A DNA stretch of 7,325 nt from CAYMRB01 sp964392615. Lineage in GTDB: Bacteria; Planctomycetota; UBA8108. The stretch is from contig CAYMRB010000489.1 in NCBI GenBank assembly GCA_964392615.1, positions 1 to 7,325 of the forward strand, in the 5' to 3' direction. The position numbers and the translations under genes are program-made. Each line of letters begins with the position of its first letter. Within the stretch, counting starts at the first letter, position 1. Of the stretch, positions 6,557 through 7,325 are shown piece after piece. The notes beneath the pieces are model-generated. The model did not search any database. It was not told the origin of the DNA and saw nothing but the letters and a program-made list of their open reading frames with translations.

Positions 6557-7288
6557 ATGACGCTGCAAGAGAAGACTGTGCTCGTGGTCGGTGGGGGCAC
6601 GGGAATGGGACGTGCCACCGCGCTGGCATTCGCCCGCCTGGGGTGTCGGGTGGCGGTCAGCGGACGGCGCGAGGGGCCGCTGCGTGAGACGGCAGCGCAG
6701 CACGATGGCGCGCCACCGATCGTTTTCAAGACGTGCGACGTGGCGGATCTCGCCGAGGTCGAGGCGCTCGTCGCGTGGGCGGATGGCGAGCTCGGCCGGA
6801 TCGACATCTTCGTCAACAGCGCCGGCACGAACGTGGCGCGACGGTCGATGGCGGAGACGACACCGGCAGATTGGGAGGAGTTGGTCGCGATCAACGCGAC
6901 GGGGGCGTACTACTGCCTGCACGCGATCCTGCCGCAGATGCGGGCGCGACGCGACGGGCTCGTCTTCAACATCTCGTCGGTCGCCGGCAAACGGCCGATC
7001 CCGATCGGCGGCCTGGCGTACAACGCGTCGAAGGCCGCGATGGGAGCCCTCGGCATGTCCATCGGCTACGAGGAGGGCGACAACGGCATCCGTGTGACGA
7101 ACATCGTCCCGGGCGAGACGGACACGCCGATCCTCGAGAAGCGCCCGCAGCCCGTCACCGACGAGCATCGCGCACGCATGCTGACGGGAGACGACGTCGC
7201 GGCGATGATCGTCGCGATCGCGCAGTTGCCGCCGCACGCGCACGTTCCGGAGCTGATTATCAAGCCGGTGACGCAGCCGTACGCGTGA
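6557..7288 (+). CDS. SDR family NAD(P)-dependent oxidoreductase
   Basis: This is a 243-residue classical short-chain dehydrogenase/reductase, probably cytoplasmic, with unknown substrate. The Rossmann loop is VVGGGTGMGRA with G12, G16 and G18. SGRR at 35-38 follows the second strand and favours NADP(H). D61-V62 contacts the adenine ring in this family. VNSAG at 85-89 is the NNAG motif with Ser replacing the second Asn. The catalytic set is complete: N112, S140 (NISSVAG), Y154 and K158 (YNASK). PGETDTPI is the usual nucleotide/substrate loop after the active site. The C-terminus LPPHAHVPELIIKPVTQPYA resembles other bacterial SDRs annotated only by family. The start is the ATG at 6557, supported by AGGA 8 nt upstream and by the position of the glycine motif. 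It begins 4 nt after the tex stop, so it is very likely the last gene of the operon. A FabG-type reductase is possible but not supported by context. Confidence 0.93.
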   Translation: MTLQEKTVLVVGGGTGMGRATALAFARLGCRVAVSGRREGPLRETAAQHDGAPPIVFKTCDVADLAEVEALVAWADGELGRIDIFVNSAGTNVARRSMAETTPADWEELVAINATGAYYCLHAILPQMRARRDGLVFNISSVAGKRPIPIGGLAYNASKAAMGALGMSIGYEEGDNGIRVTNIVPGETDTPILEKRPQPVTDEHRARMLTGDDVAAMIVAIAQLPPHAHVPELIIKPVTQPYA

Positions 7289-7296
7289 CGCTGGCG

Positions 7297-7325
7297 GTCG
7301 GAGTCGGAGTCGGAGTCGGAGTCGG
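7297..7325. repeat. Second GTCGGA hexanucleotide array, running off the window
   Basis: Four exact GTCGGA units (7297-7320) are followed by GTCGG at the window edge. The array begins only 8 nt after the SDR stop codon, so it lies in the operon's 3' untranslated region. It has the same unit and strand orientation as the array at 2-49, but the units are all of the A type. No hairpin terminator is seen between the stop and the array. What follows is unknown; if a leftward gene ends here, the array would again read Ser-Asp in one frame. Confidence 0.93.

Noticed and set aside
4933..6894. Long leftward open frame (653 codons) antisense to tex and the SDR start
   Set aside because: It is the complement of a strongly recognised tex gene in GC-rich DNA; its translation is low-complexity (Thr/Ala and Arg runs) with no family motif.
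6320..7243. Leftward open frame of about 307 codons opposite the SDR gene
   Set aside because: It is antisense to a complete SDR with all catalytic residues; its Arg/Asp-rich translation is typical of a GC shadow.
1..7325. A circular plasmid, because both ends carry the same repeat
   Set aside because: The shared sequence is a low-complexity array that would falsely overlap; there is no replication, partition or mobilisation gene, and thyA, folA and tex are chromosomal housekeeping genes.

Overview
This is a GC-rich bacterial window, most likely from a member of the Planctomycetota. That assignment is an inference from protein style. The leftward gene ends in the HG-x-LP-x-SLDELVP-x-YL-x3-P-x-DPF-x-G-x2-LRY module that I associate with planctomycete anchored proteins. 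The short UxaB-like dehydrogenase and the SDR also resemble planctomycete versions. No RNA genes, insertion sequences, phage genes or CRISPR arrays are visible.

Layout. Positions 1-1354 hold a leftward gene whose 3' end lies off the window. It encodes a single-pass anchored protein of unknown function whose C-terminus runs into a Ser-Asp/Ala-Asp repeat encoded by a hexanucleotide array. A 162-bp divergent intergenic region (1355-1516) carries a perfect 7-bp inverted repeat. From 1517 to 7288 five rightward genes are packed head to tail: a UxaB-like polyol/uronate dehydrogenase, thyA, folA, tex and an SDR oxidoreductase. The gaps between them are +7, -4, -4 and +4 nt, which strongly suggests one operon. 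The window ends 37 nt after the last stop, inside a second array of the same hexamer.

How the genes work together. ThyA and DHFR form the thymidylate cycle: ThyA consumes methylene-tetrahydrofolate and releases dihydrofolate, which DHFR reduces again. Their genes are joined by an ATGA stop/start overlap, and folA joins tex the same way. Tex is an RNA-binding transcription accessory protein, here with an unusually long Arg-Gly-rich tail. The two oxidoreductases at the operon ends have no obvious substrate link to the middle genes.

The most notable signal is hexanucleotide repetition. GTCGGA/GTCGGC arrays lie at both window edges in the same orientation. Different hexamers (GGTCGC, GGTGGC) build the Arg-Gly and Gly tail of Tex. 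I see no clear sign of a wholly new biological system; the candidates worth checking are the repeat family, the dipeptide-repeat protein tails and the intergenic inverted repeat.
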